A DNA stretch of 64,000 bases from the NCBI RefSeq assembly GCF_000303155.1, contig NC_018719.1, positions 2,046,001-2,110,000 on the forward strand. Reading direction: 5' to 3'. Below, piece after piece: positions 25,865-34,135 of this stretch. The notes below the pieces were generated by a model, which worked only from the letters and a program-made list of their open reading frames with translations, did not search any database and was not told the DNA's origin. Position 1 is the first letter of the stretch. Every line of letters begins with the position of its first letter. Position numbers and translations under genes: made by a program. This DNA is from Candidatus Nitrososphaera gargensis Ga9.2 (GTDB taxonomy: Archaea > Thermoproteota > Nitrososphaeria > Nitrososphaerales > Nitrososphaeraceae).

Positions 25865-27121
25865 GTGGGCAGGTCATCTGCAGCAGCTGCCGCGCGCATT
25901 GCAAGGCAGGCAAGCAAGCTCAAGGCGATGGTGCGCAGCCACTCTTCCCGGACCGATGAAAATTTCAAGGTCGGAGTCGAGATCGAGCTCTGCCTCATTG
26001 ATGCCAAGGGAGAGCCGGTCAACGCAAAGCCGGCCATCGAGCGCCTGCGCAGGTACCACGACATCGACTATGAGTACGGCAAGTGCCAACTGGAATACAA
26101 GACCGAGCCCGTATCTTTTGATCGCCTGATCCGGTTGAACTCGCAGTTTGAGGAGTTCATAGAGCACCTTGACATGGTGGTCAACCGAGTCTTCAAGCGC
26201 GATGTGTTCCCTGTGTTTCTTGGAGCAAACCCGTCGCCCCACGTCCTGAAGGGTGGTCTCGTTACAAGAAAGCCGCGCTATTTGCAATTGGCAAGGTGGC
26301 AGCGCAGGCTCCCTGATATAGAGATCGACGGGCAAAAGATCAAGGCGCTTCACGCAGCGGCCGCTATACAGGGCTTTCACCTCCACCTGCAGGGCAAGAA
26401 CCCTAACTTTACAGCACAGATGTTCAACCACATTCTGAACCTCATTCCGGCGGCAATCCTGCTTGGCGCCAATAGCAGGCTCTTTGCCGGCAGGGTGTTT
26501 TCGCTGCATGAGCCCCGGATCTACCTGTACGACCAGACAGAGCAGCAGAACTCGGGGTTCCCCGGCATCCCGCGGTACCTCGCTGGCGTAGAGGATTATA
26601 TCGACTACATTGTTTCAAGAAAGCCAGTGATCGCAAAGGACTATTTTGGGCTTGTCAAGGAAAGGCACGACGATGCCCGCATACGCCTCAACACCGGCTT
26701 TTACAGGGTCGAGACCCGGGTCATGTCAGTCCAGCCCACGCCAAAGACAATGATGGCTCTGACAGAATTTTTTGCTGGCTACCTCCATAAGGCGATCCAT
26801 GAAGAAAGGGCACTCCGGCCTCTTGCGTCGATAAGGGAGGAGCGGCAGGCAGTTGTAAGGTCTGGATTTAACGCAAGGACGCATTTCAACATCATCGAGA
26901 CTGTCAGGAGCCAGCTTGACTATGCAAGAAAAGGGCTTGCCAACCTGGGGGTCAAGCCGGACTTTTTGGGCATCCTTGAAAAGCGCCTTGAAAACAGGAC
27001 CACCGCCGGCGAATACGTCGCCAACATGTGGCAGTCGAAATACGGCGACCGCGAGCATGCCCTGCAGGAAGTCGTCTGGAACGTGTGGCAAAAGACAAAG
27101 AGCAATAGCCCCATCGCCTAG
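25865..27121 (+). CDS. glutamate-cysteine ligase GCS2-like carboxylate-amine ligase
   Basis: A 418-residue enzyme resembling the GCS2/YbdK family: VGVEIELCLIDAKGEPV (about 36-52) supplies metal-binding Glu residues, CQLEYKTEP (about 76-84) the next Glu block, and FHLHLQG and RVETRV later acidic/His blocks. Family enzymes join an amino acid to glutamate with ATP; activity in archaea could give gamma-glutamyl compounds or another thiol, but the product is unproven. It follows the RPA gene by 27 bases on the same strand and may share its transcript. Confidence 0.75.
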   Translation: MGRSSAAAAARIARQASKLKAMVRSHSSRTDENFKVGVEIELCLIDAKGEPVNAKPAIERLRRYHDIDYEYGKCQLEYKTEPVSFDRLIRLNSQFEEFIEHLDMVVNRVFKRDVFPVFLGANPSPHVLKGGLVTRKPRYLQLARWQRRLPDIEIDGQKIKALHAAAAIQGFHLHLQGKNPNFTAQMFNHILNLIPAAILLGANSRLFAGRVFSLHEPRIYLYDQTEQQNSGFPGIPRYLAGVEDYIDYIVSRKPVIAKDYFGLVKERHDDARIRLNTGFYRVETRVMSVQPTPKTMMALTEFFAGYLHKAIHEERALRPLASIREERQAVVRSGFNARTHFNIIETVRSQLDYARKGLANLGVKPDFLGILEKRLENRTTAGEYVANMWQSKYGDREHALQEVVWNVWQKTKSNSPIA

Positions 27122-27167
27122 ACATTGCATACATAACGCTCAAGTAACGCTTCATCTTCTATTGTGA

Positions 27168-27302
27168 ATGCACATGGAAGAGGTGGCACCGGTTGCAGCC
27201 GGACTGGCTATCGGTACTGCGTTTGTAGTTGCATTTGCATGGGCTGCTAGCCTTGGCATGCTACCACCATCAAGCAAGAAGACGCCCACAATTTTGCAAT
27301 AA
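27168..27302 (+). CDS. small single-TM protein, 44 residues (possible N-terminus of the following broken gene)
   Basis: ATG 27168 (or 27174) opens MHMEEVAPVAAGLAIG, then a TM helix TAFVVAFAWAASLG and a short basic tail ending at TAA 27300-27302. It could be a true small membrane protein. More likely it is the signal anchor of the adjacent broken gene: from 27251 another frame continues with protein-like sequence, so one frameshift near 27255-27290 would join them. Confidence 0.5.
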   Translation: MHMEEVAPVAAGLAIGTAFVVAFAWAASLGMLPPSSKKTPTILQ

Positions 27303-27632
27303 AAATAACAAGGGATCTGAACGAGGTAAGAGTTCTTCAGCACCTATCCAAATGCAAATACAACAGCATATATTTTATCACAACATGCACCAATGAGTTT
27401 TGCTCATCTTTATGGCGAATACCTAGTGTCGTTGAATATTGGCACAAAGACAACACTGGTAAATACGCCGATCTAAGTATAGGGGATAAACTATGGTGAA
27501 GGCAAGGCGGTATCTTTTCAGACAAGATGTAAAATCTATGATGCTGAAGAGGTTGGTATTGTAATGCATAGAATATCTTTGGAAGGCATCACAGAATTCT
27601 TGCAGGACAGCCACTGTCCAAAACCACTATAG
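27251..27632 (+). pseudogene. frameshifted soluble-domain gene, unknown family
   Basis: Two open segments in different frames read as one protein: 27251-27494 (TTIKQEDAHNFAIKITRDL, KCKYNSIYFITTCTNEFC, SVVEYWHKDNTGKYADLS) and about 27490-27632 (YGEGKAVSFQTRCKIYDAEE, VGIVMHRISLEGITEFLQ, DSHCPKPL then TAG). The junction at about 27491 needs a one-base shift. There is no start codon in the first frame, which supports joining to the TM segment at 27168. The domain has five Cys and mixed alpha/beta character; I do not recognise it. Confidence 0.5.
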
Positions 27633-27633
27633 T

Positions 27634-30447
27634 TTAATCAGCCCAAAAGCCGCGGGTGATCACGTACTGCCTCTCTGCTTCGTAGATGCTCTTGTACACC
27701 TGCTCTTCGTCGATGTAGTTGCGCAGTATCCTTGCTGCGGTGTCGGCACCAACCCCGTGACCTGACAGCACTATTATCGCCTTCTTGCCAAAGTTGTTGA
27801 CAAGCGACGCCACTTTCCACGCCCGCTCGAACTTGTGGTTCTGCTCGGCAGTCAGCTTGCCGCCTGCAAGCCTTGTCCTGATCACCCTTGACATCTCGTC
27901 GTCCGACCAGAAAGTCGCGGTGATGAGGCGCGACCGGCAGTAGGGGCACGATATCTCTTCAGGCACATACTTGGTCTCCATCACGCGCTCCCACTTGCCG
28001 CAGCGGATGCACACCAGCCGGTGCTTTGTCTTTTCCAGCCGCTCCTTTATGAGCTCGATCACCCCTTTTTCCACACTCAGCGGCATCGCGCCGGCCATCT
28101 TGCCAGAGTGTTCTATTATCGTCTTGGCAAGGTCTGAAAACTCGGTCACTTCCAGCCAGTGGATCTTGATCTTTTTCTGCTTGATGTCATCAAGCACCTT
28201 TTGCGTCCGTGCTATGTCGTACTTGTCATGCACCAGCTCGCGTATCGACTCAGCGCTCACTGGCGTCTTTGAATACCTGTCGTAGATCATGCGCGCCACC
28301 TTCTTGTCATAGACTGCTTCGCGGCTTATCATGCCAAAGCGCTTTGCGACCATCCACACCTTCCAGTTGATGTTGTGAGTGCCTGTCAGGGCTGCAATGA
28401 TCACTGGCTCTAGGTCGTAGACGTCGCTCAGCACGGCTTCAAGCTTGCCCTGCACGATCCTTGCGCTTGAGGTGAGCATTATCCTGTAGGCGTCAGACCT
28501 CGACTCGACAATGTAGCCCAGCTGCGACGACAGGATGGTTGATAACAATGATGCGAGCGTGTTGTTCACCTTTGATCCAAAAACGGAATGTATGACCAGC
28601 ATGTTGCGCGCACCGTAACTTTCAACAACAATGTTCTTTGAATCCGGGATTACTTTTAGCGCCTTTTTTGTCTCGTCCATTATTGGAGTCGACAGCTTTA
28701 TCGCGTCATTTGCAGCCTGGTTGCGTATTTCGCCCACCTCTTCGGCAGTCTTGTAGTCGACAGGGATCATTTCGCCGACCCAGTAGGGGATGTTGATTGC
28801 AGCGCCACGCAGAGGTTCGACATTAACTACCAATCGACCTTCGTCCACCGACAGAACGCGCCACTGCGATCCCTTGAGCACAAAGACGTTGCCCTTTTCA
28901 CCATAGTCGCCCACGAACTGCTGGTCAAGCGTGCCTATCCTGCGCTTGCTTATCGAGTCAATGACCTCGAATTTCAGGACATGGGGTATCATGGAGAGGT
29001 TCTCAAAGTAATACTTGTACGCCTTTATCCTGCGGACGTAGGTGCGGTTGTCCCGGTCGTATTTTATGACGTTGTGGCTTGCCAGAATGTCAAGGCAGCT
29101 TTCGACATCAAACAAGCTGACGTTTCTAAAGGGGTAGGCGCGGGTCATAAGGTCGTACGCATAGTCCACTTTTACCGGATCACGAGTCTGCATTGCCAGT
29201 CCAACCAAGTGGTGGGCCATGACATCGAGCGCGCCTTCATGCATCTTTTGCTCCTCGATGGAGCCTTTTTTCATACGCCGGATTATCGCAAGCGCTTCTA
29301 TCTCGTCGTCAGCGTTGTTGGTAACCACCAGACCCTTGGCAAAGCTCCTTTGCCGGTGCCTGCTCCGGCCGATCCTCTGCATCAATTTTGATACCTGCCG
29401 GGGCGACCCGTAGTGGATAACCAGATCTACCGAGCCGATATCAAGGCCAAGCTCGAGCGAGCTCGTGCATACCACTATGCCTGCTTCTCCTGATCTCAAA
29501 GTATGCTCTGTCTCTTCCCGCATCTCCTTTGAGAGCGACCCGTGGTGGACATCCACCTTGATGTCGCCTTGGTTCTTCAGGATGGTGCCTAGGTACTCGG
29601 CCTCGTCGCGGGTGTTTGTGAAAAGTAGGATCGAGCCTTCAACCTTCTCCTTCTTTACGTATTCGATCACAAAATGCGCGACGTTGTTGAGCGAGCCCTT
29701 GACGAACCTGACATCGATGTCGTAGCCGCGGCTTGTCGTGTCCACTAACACCGCGTGGCGCCTGCCCGTGCCCGAAACAAACTGCGCGGTCTGCTTTAGG
29801 TTGCCAACCGTGGCAGAAAGCCCGATCCTTGCGACGTGCTGTGACGATGACGCGGCCTGCAGACGCTCAAGACTCAATGAAAGGTGGGCGCCCCGCTCGT
29901 TTGCCACCAGCTCGTGCACTTCGTCGACAATGACCCATTGCAAGCCTTTCAGGGCCGCCAGCATCTTTTCGCTTGTCAGGACCACCGCAAGCGACTCTGG
30001 CGTGGTTATTAAGACATCCGGCGGGTCTTTGACTATTTTCTTCCTTGCCAGAACCGTGGTGTCGCCGTGCCGGATTTCGACCCGCAAGCCTTCGGACTGT
30101 GCATAGCGCACGACACGTCGGAGAACGTCGTTGTTGAGGGCGCGCAGCGGAGTGATGTAAATCGCCCTTATGGTCTTGGCCGGGACCTCCCTCTGGTGGG
30201 CAAGCATCGTGAAAACGGGCATGACTGCAGCCTCGGTCTTGCCGGAGCCGGTGGGCGCGACAAGCAGGCAGTTCACTTTTCTGGCAATGACTGGCAGAGC
30301 CTTGCGCTGGATCGTGGTTAAAGATGTAAAGCCTTCTTTTCGAAATTTTTCTATGGTAAGCTGTTCTTCTGCGTGGTCACTTTTCAGTGTCTGCAGCTGT
30401 TCCGGGGCGCTGCTGTTCTCGTTTTTGTTTCTGGCTTGATCTTTCAT
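27634..30447 (-). CDS. Lhr-type superfamily 2 DNA/RNA helicase
   Basis: A 937-residue helicase. Core motifs: Q-motif FTSLTTIQRKALP (about 40-52), Walker A APTGSGKT (64-71), DEVH box (175-178), SAT (211-213), and motif VI QRIGRSRHRQ. A winged-helix plus domain-4 region follows (about 430-830) as in Lhr-core, and a distal zinc knuckle CIRCGKWE ... CPYCRSRL lies at about 835-860. Lhr proteins translocate 3' to 5' on ssDNA and act in repair of replication damage. The gene start overlaps a small membrane protein gene by 71 bases; no alternative ATG, GTG or TTG was found before the helicase core. Confidence 0.9.
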   Translation of the reverse strand: MKDQARNKNENSSAPEQLQTLKSDHAEEQLTIEKFRKEGFTSLTTIQRKALPVIARKVNCLLVAPTGSGKTEAAVMPVFTMLAHQREVPAKTIRAIYITPLRALNNDVLRRVVRYAQSEGLRVEIRHGDTTVLARKKIVKDPPDVLITTPESLAVVLTSEKMLAALKGLQWVIVDEVHELVANERGAHLSLSLERLQAASSSQHVARIGLSATVGNLKQTAQFVSGTGRRHAVLVDTTSRGYDIDVRFVKGSLNNVAHFVIEYVKKEKVEGSILLFTNTRDEAEYLGTILKNQGDIKVDVHHGSLSKEMREETEHTLRSGEAGIVVCTSSLELGLDIGSVDLVIHYGSPRQVSKLMQRIGRSRHRQRSFAKGLVVTNNADDEIEALAIIRRMKKGSIEEQKMHEGALDVMAHHLVGLAMQTRDPVKVDYAYDLMTRAYPFRNVSLFDVESCLDILASHNVIKYDRDNRTYVRRIKAYKYYFENLSMIPHVLKFEVIDSISKRRIGTLDQQFVGDYGEKGNVFVLKGSQWRVLSVDEGRLVVNVEPLRGAAINIPYWVGEMIPVDYKTAEEVGEIRNQAANDAIKLSTPIMDETKKALKVIPDSKNIVVESYGARNMLVIHSVFGSKVNNTLASLLSTILSSQLGYIVESRSDAYRIMLTSSARIVQGKLEAVLSDVYDLEPVIIAALTGTHNINWKVWMVAKRFGMISREAVYDKKVARMIYDRYSKTPVSAESIRELVHDKYDIARTQKVLDDIKQKKIKIHWLEVTEFSDLAKTIIEHSGKMAGAMPLSVEKGVIELIKERLEKTKHRLVCIRCGKWERVMETKYVPEEISCPYCRSRLITATFWSDDEMSRVIRTRLAGGKLTAEQNHKFERAWKVASLVNNFGKKAIIVLSGHGVGADTAARILRNYIDEEQVYKSIYEAERQYVITRGFWAD

Positions 30448-30532
30448 AAACCATTACTGCAAACAGGCCGGCGACGAATAGCCCGACGGCGACCAGCGCG
30501 TATGAGTCAAAGTTTGCAATTTCTCCTGCCAT
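30377..30532 (-). CDS. single-TM microprotein overlapping the Lhr start
   Basis: ATG 30532 gives an intact 51-codon frame: MAGEIANFDSYALVAVG, TM helix to about residue 29 (LFVAGLFAVMVYE), then a strongly polar Lys/Gln/Arg tail ending RPGTAADTEK. The topology is N-out with a basic cytoplasmic tail. The last 71 bases are shared in another frame with the first codons of the helicase gene, whose N-terminal 24 residues are low complexity. A TATA-like aatatatatcc lies upstream at about 30560. The overlap suggests translational coupling. Confidence 0.6.
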   Translation of the reverse strand: MAGEIANFDSYALVAVGLFVAGLFAVMVYERSSQKQKREQQRPGTAADTEK

Positions 30533-30588
30533 CGGCAGCTAGTCATTGTACGTCCAATAAATATATATCCTTACACTAAGCGCCGGCG

Positions 30589-30718
30589 TCAGAGCTGTAG
30601 TGTCGTTCCGTTATATGGTAGGTAGCCAAAGCACGTTGATATGTAAGACCGACCACAAGATTTACAGTGCTCCTCTTCTTTCTGTATGATAGCCTTGTAA
30701 CTCTGAGATCACTGGCTT
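30589..30718 (-). pseudogene. zinc-knuckle gene remnant
   Basis: A minus-strand frame open from a TGA at 30719-30721 to TGA 30589-30591 encodes SYKAIIQKEEEHCKSCGRSY then ISTCFGYLPYNG and a short end. CKSCG is a zinc knuckle and two aromatic strands flank it, but there is no start codon and only one CxxC. It looks like a broken member of the zinc-finger microprotein group of this window. An overlapping 66-codon frame is less protein-like. Confidence 0.35.
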
Positions 30719-31427
30719 TCATTGTCACATATATGAGCCTGATGGGCCGTCTTAGATAATTCATATTTTCTATCATTATGTTCTTATGCTCCTAAATTTA
30801 ATATCACAATAAAATGCACTCGCGCCATAATCCAATGTCGCATATGTATGTAAGAATTGTGATAAGAGATATCCATTGGGATTGAGTGCACAGCTTGTGG
30901 CGATCCCTTGACTCTGCACGAATATGGGGAAAGCTAAGAAAAGAATATGCCAGTGTAAGACGGTAGTAGCCTTCATGTTCTTTTTAGAAAAAAGGGAAAA
31001 TACCATTTTATCGTCGATTAGTAACAACCTATGACAGATCGAAGGTAAGAAAAGCCTTACTCGCCAGACAGAAGCAGATGAACCGGCTTTCAGGCTTGGC
31101 AATACGTTGGCCCTTTGTACAGTTTTGATACTGATCTCGTTGTTATGTGGTTCCCCACACTGTTACATTAGAAAGTTAAAAACTGAAAATACGAATTAGA
31201 AAAATGTATTCTAAATGTTGTTTGCTTCAGCACTGATATATTTCCCGAGTCCTGCAAAGTTCAAGATAGCGAAGAAGTCCTTATTCAGTAGCAAAAGGTA
31301 TGCATACGAGTTCCCTTATCAAATTTCAAAAGATCACATTTGATAACTAATCCTGAAGGATAAAAAAGAAAGAAAACGACTAGCTTCTACTGTCTTTCTC
31401 TGCTCTATATGATGCCAGCAGGATATA
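30719..31427. other. gene-poor A+T-rich stretch with one zinc-finger-like fossil
   Basis: A minus-strand ORF (30776-31102) exists but its composition and lack of conserved features do not convince. In another minus frame near 31045-31090, RFICFCLASKAFLTF resembles a C2H2 strand-helix start and stops soon after; it contains the third copy of the 10-mer GAGTAAGGCT. No promoter or intact gene was identified in the rest. Confidence 0.4.
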
Positions 31428-31697
31428 TCAACCAGAACCAAGTTCGGACAGAACTTCCCGCAACCTGCGCCTTCGCTCTTCCTCTCCTTTTCTCCATTCC
31501 GCAGCACGAGCTTCAATTTCCTTTCTCCTTCTATAGCTGACAAGGGATATGATGATGGCAAAGTACACAAATATGATTGAGGCAATTACTATCGCGACCA
31601 ATTCCACAGTATCGATTGGATTCATACCTGCGGCGCTGCCAGCTCCTGTTGCAGGGTTGCCTATGATCATGGACACCAGTTCTATTATTACGACCAT
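31428..31697 (-). CDS. small membrane protein with charged helical tail
   Basis: An 89-residue protein. Residues 1-12 are hydrophobic, residues 30-55 form a clear TM helix (TVELVAIVIASIIFVYFAII then ISLVSY), and the C-terminal third is a long Arg/Glu helix (RRRKEIEARAAEWRKGEEER). It has the look of a membrane-tethered coiled-coil or adaptor. TATA-like cttaagtattac lies upstream. Function unknown. Confidence 0.6.
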   Translation of the reverse strand: MVVIIELVSMIIGNPATGAGSAAGMNPIDTVELVAIVIASIIFVYFAIIISLVSYRRRKEIEARAAEWRKGEEERRRRLREVLSELGSG

Positions 31698-31790
31698 GCC
31701 CTTATCTCCTTGCTTTTCCTTTGTATTTTGTAATACTTAAGCAGTCTGTGTGCTGTATATGCATATATACAGCAAGCAAAGAGAAATCGG

Positions 31791-31864
31791 TCCTGCCAGA
31801 GCGTGGCTCTTGCACGGTAGCAGGAACGACTGTATGTTCGTTCGTATAGGGATACGAAAGTCGG
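31791..31864. ncRNA. candidate structured RNA with two nested hairpins
   Basis: Hairpin 1: CCTGC (31792-31796) pairs with GCAGG (31820-31824), enclosing GAGC/GCTC around GTG. Hairpin 2: CGACT (31827-31831) pairs with AGTCG (31859-31863), enclosing TCGTAT (31842-31847) and ATACGA (31852-31857) around a short loop. There is no ORF across it. Structure is seen by inspection; strand and function are not known. An imperfect TA-rich palindrome at 31752-31772 lies just upstream. Confidence 0.4.
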
Positions 31865-31940
31865 TCTGGCCTTCGACTTGTTTATAGATGGCAGGATTCG
31901 ACGTTAAAAGGCTCGTGGAACTTTTGTCTAGCTGGAAACT

Positions 31941-32099
31941 CTATCCCACGTCACGGATGTCTTCTTTGGTCAAACGCTGGGGCCACTTTGAATCTGCTAT
32001 CTGTTTCAGCTTCTGGCTCCGTGCCATGATAAATATCACTATGCCCATCAAGAACATGGACACTGCAAGGACCAAGAGCTCAATTACGAGAGTTTGCAA
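31941..32099 (-). CDS. single-TM microprotein, 52 residues
   Basis: A TTG start at 32099 gives MQTLVIELLVLAVSMFLMG, TM helix to about residue 25 (IVIFIMA), then a polar tail RSQKLKQIADSKWPQRLTKE ending DVG. A stop lies a few codons upstream so no longer start is possible; ATG at residue 15 is an alternative. TATA-like ctaaatag is about 30 bases upstream. It resembles the other one-TM microproteins of this region (30377, 31428) in layout: short helix, then a basic amphipathic tail. Confidence 0.55.
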   Translation of the reverse strand: MQTLVIELLVLAVSMFLMGIVIFIMARSQKLKQIADSKWPQRLTKEDIRDVG

Positions 32100-32210
32100 G
32101 CTGTACCATAGACGGCGTCATTCTATTTAGCAAGTCCGCTAAATGTTAAAATTAAAACTGACCCATAGGTCAGTCATATATTTATTAGGAATTTCTAGCA
32201 TCCACGCCAT

Positions 32211-32681
32211 ATGCGCCAAAGAACGCTGGTCATCGCCGGCCTGGCAGCTGTAGGCGTGGCGATTGCAGTAGCCGTGCCGATGGCGATACTCGCCATGCAG
32301 GAGTCACATGAGCTGAAATTCGAGTACGTCAAGTCAGGCGGCATAGCGGGCATCAACGAGAAGCTAGTGTTTGATTCCAAGACCGGCGTTATCACGTTCT
32401 ACCGCAGCACTCTAGGCTCAACGGAAGAGAGACAGCTGTCAGACGCAAAGGTGCAGGAGCTTCGGCAGGCAATAGCCGGCAGCGGGTTCTTCGCGATGGA
32501 CAGCGTCTACCCGCCAAGGCAGGGCCCGGCTGATTACTTTTCTTACTCGCTGACCATCACGATGGACGGCGTGACCCATTCAGTGTCGTGGATCGATGAC
32601 TTTGCTTCATCTGAGCCGGTTCCTGCAGGGCTGAAGAGCATTGTCAGCGAAATAGAAGTCGCATACGCTAACGCTAGCTGA
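32211..32681 (+). CDS. membrane-anchored emfourin-like protein
   Basis: A 156-residue protein. Residues 7-29 form a signal anchor (VIAGLAAVGVAIAVAVPMAIL). The rest matches the small emfourin (protealysin inhibitor) fold by its landmarks: KFEYVKSGGIAGIN, then LSDAKVQELRQAIAGSGFFAM, YPPRQGPADYFSYSLTITMDG and SVSWID. Bacterial emfourins inhibit M4 metallopeptidases. A surface-tethered version could protect the cell from extracellular proteases, but no M4 gene is in this window. A broken secreted-protein gene follows. Confidence 0.6.
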   Translation: MRQRTLVIAGLAAVGVAIAVAVPMAILAMQESHELKFEYVKSGGIAGINEKLVFDSKTGVITFYRSTLGSTEERQLSDAKVQELRQAIAGSGFFAMDSVYPPRQGPADYFSYSLTITMDGVTHSVSWIDDFASSEPVPAGLKSIVSEIEVAYANAS

Positions 32682-32843
32682 AAGGGTTATTTGACCAAGA
32701 AGACTTGGTGTGAAATCCGTGATATATTGAGTGCAGAGATTCAACTAGCTGGAAAATGGAAGAGATATAGTTGTTGGATAGAGATATACAATGATCCACA
32801 ATTGCAGAAGGTTCAAGTATACAAGAATAGCGATTGTTGAACT

Positions 32844-33334
32844 GTGTCACAAAGTTCAACGCTGGCAGTAATAGTGGGTTTGGCTACAGGCATAGCCTTT
32901 GTGGCTTTGGTTGCTCACTCTTTAGACCACCAACACCTGTAGAACACTCTGCAAGCGTAGACATAAGCGACTTTGGGCTTACAACGTATTTTCTGTTTTC
33001 AGATGTAGAATCAAAGGTGCTCAACTTCACAGTTGATTGGGACACATCTTTGATACTGATGAATGTGGACGTGCCCCAGAACACCGAATTAAGAATCCGA
33101 TTCCACGAGCATTTATTTGAACAGCTGGAACACCAACAGCGTCCAGAATGATATTGCTACGGAGATACGCTTATTATGTTTATGAATGAAGTGCAGGAAC
33201 AACAGGTAACGTGGGAATATACCGAGCTTGAAGTAATAGCAACTATGCCACTCGAAGCTGGCACAAAGACCATCGAGATTGTTAGTACTGTTCCGATAGA
33301 GGAAACTCTCTCAAGTGAACAATTCACTGCTTGA
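32844..33334 (+). pseudogene. signal-anchored secreted protein gene, multiply frameshifted
   Basis: GTG 32844 reads VSQSSTLAVIVGLATGIAFV ALVAHSL, a signal anchor, until a stop near 32940. Another frame continues TPVEHSASVDISDFGLTTYF, VDWDTSLILMNVDVPQNTEL. A third frame from about 33099 gives STSIYLNSWNTNSVQNDIAT, and the second frame resumes at 33164 with EYTELEVIATMPLEAGTKTI to TGA 33332-33334. At least three shifts separate these pieces. The ancestor was a beta-rich exported protein of about 160 residues. Confidence 0.6.
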
Positions 33335-33635
33335 CCTCAATAGAACCCAAACCCCCACAATGCAGCAAAAACAACCGAAATGCAGCACTATAACAAACCA
33401 TCTTTGCAGCGGAACTCTAAAACTAGTTCTTTAATAATAATCCACGCAGCTATTGCCCAATGCCGGCGATAATGGCAGTGAACAAAGCGTCGTCTTTCAC
33501 CCGTCATGGATGATGTATAATGTTATTTTGCAATTGTGCATGGCCGTGCTCAAATTATGCATCATTTATGCACGCTTGAAAAAGGTCGGTTATGCATGCC
33601 TGAGCATGCCGCTTACAAAAATACGAGCAAAATGC
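33335..33635. other. gene-free stretch with TTATGCA repeats
   Basis: No supported gene. ATGCA-type words recur between 33535 and 33610: gtgcatggcc, ttatgcatca, ttatgcacgc, ttatgcatgc, with an inverted CATGC...GCATG near 33595-33610. It lies downstream of the leftward L15e gene. The repeats may be protein-binding sites or a decayed element; I see nothing else. Confidence 0.4.
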
Positions 33636-34094
33636 CTACTTTGCAAACGCTTTTAGCTTACCGCGCATTTCTCTGTCTTTGGAGATAGCAGGGTGCGATG
33701 GGTCTGCCAGTACGACCTCGTACCAGATGTTCATGCCATCCTTGTACAGGTAGTATGATCCGAGCACTTCGAGGTTGGGAAACTTCTCACTCACTCTCCG
33801 CTCTGCGACCTTGCGCATATTGATACCTTGCTTGATGTGGACGACGCCGATGTGCTTTGGTCTCCTGCCTGCCACTGGGCGCTGCTTCCTCATACCGCCC
33901 CTGCCCACGCGGGCTCTCACAACTACGATGCCCTGCTTTGCCTTGTAGCCCAGTCTTCTGGCCCTGTCGAGCCTGCTTGGCCTCTCTATCCTGTGAATGG
34001 TCGGCTCTGTCCTCCAAGCAATTGCCTTTGACTTGAGCTCGTCTGAATTCTCCTTCCACATTCGAAGCCAAGTCTGGGTCATGTAGCTGTGCAT
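33636..34094 (-). CDS. rpl15e: large-subunit ribosomal protein L15e
   Basis: A 152-residue protein matching archaeal/eukaryal L15e over its length: WLRMWKENSDELKSKAIAWR, RPSRLDRARRLGYKAKQG, VVRARVGRGGMRKQRPVAGR and FPNLEVLGSYYLYKDG are family blocks. Highly basic, as expected for a 50S rRNA-binding protein. The start may be ATG 34094 or ATG 34082 (MTQTWLRMW). It lies 41 bases downstream of serA on the same strand and could be co-transcribed. Confidence 0.95.
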   Translation of the reverse strand: MHSYMTQTWLRMWKENSDELKSKAIAWRTEPTIHRIERPSRLDRARRLGYKAKQGIVVVRARVGRGGMRKQRPVAGRRPKHIGVVHIKQGINMRKVAERRVSEKFPNLEVLGSYYLYKDGMNIWYEVVLADPSHPAISKDREMRGKLKAFAK

Positions 34095-34135
34095 GTTATT
34101 ATACTACACTCTCCTGTCTGGCACCCTTTTATAAT

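Noticed and set aside
30776-31102. Leftward 108-codon ORF with a hydrophobic segment (MKATTVLHWHILFLAF)
   Set aside because: Poor codon character, no promoter, no recognisable domain; one end overlaps a zinc-finger-like fossil in another frame.
31888-32130. Rightward 80-codon ORF
   Set aside because: It is antisense to a better frame, the TTG-started single-TM microprotein at 31941-32099.
33500-33615. Repeats as a CRISPR array
   Set aside because: Repeat units are 7 bases, spacing is irregular, and there are no cas genes anywhere in the window.
33453-33656. Rightward 67-codon ORF
   Set aside because: It overlaps the end of rpl15e, has no family features and covers the TTATGCA repeats.
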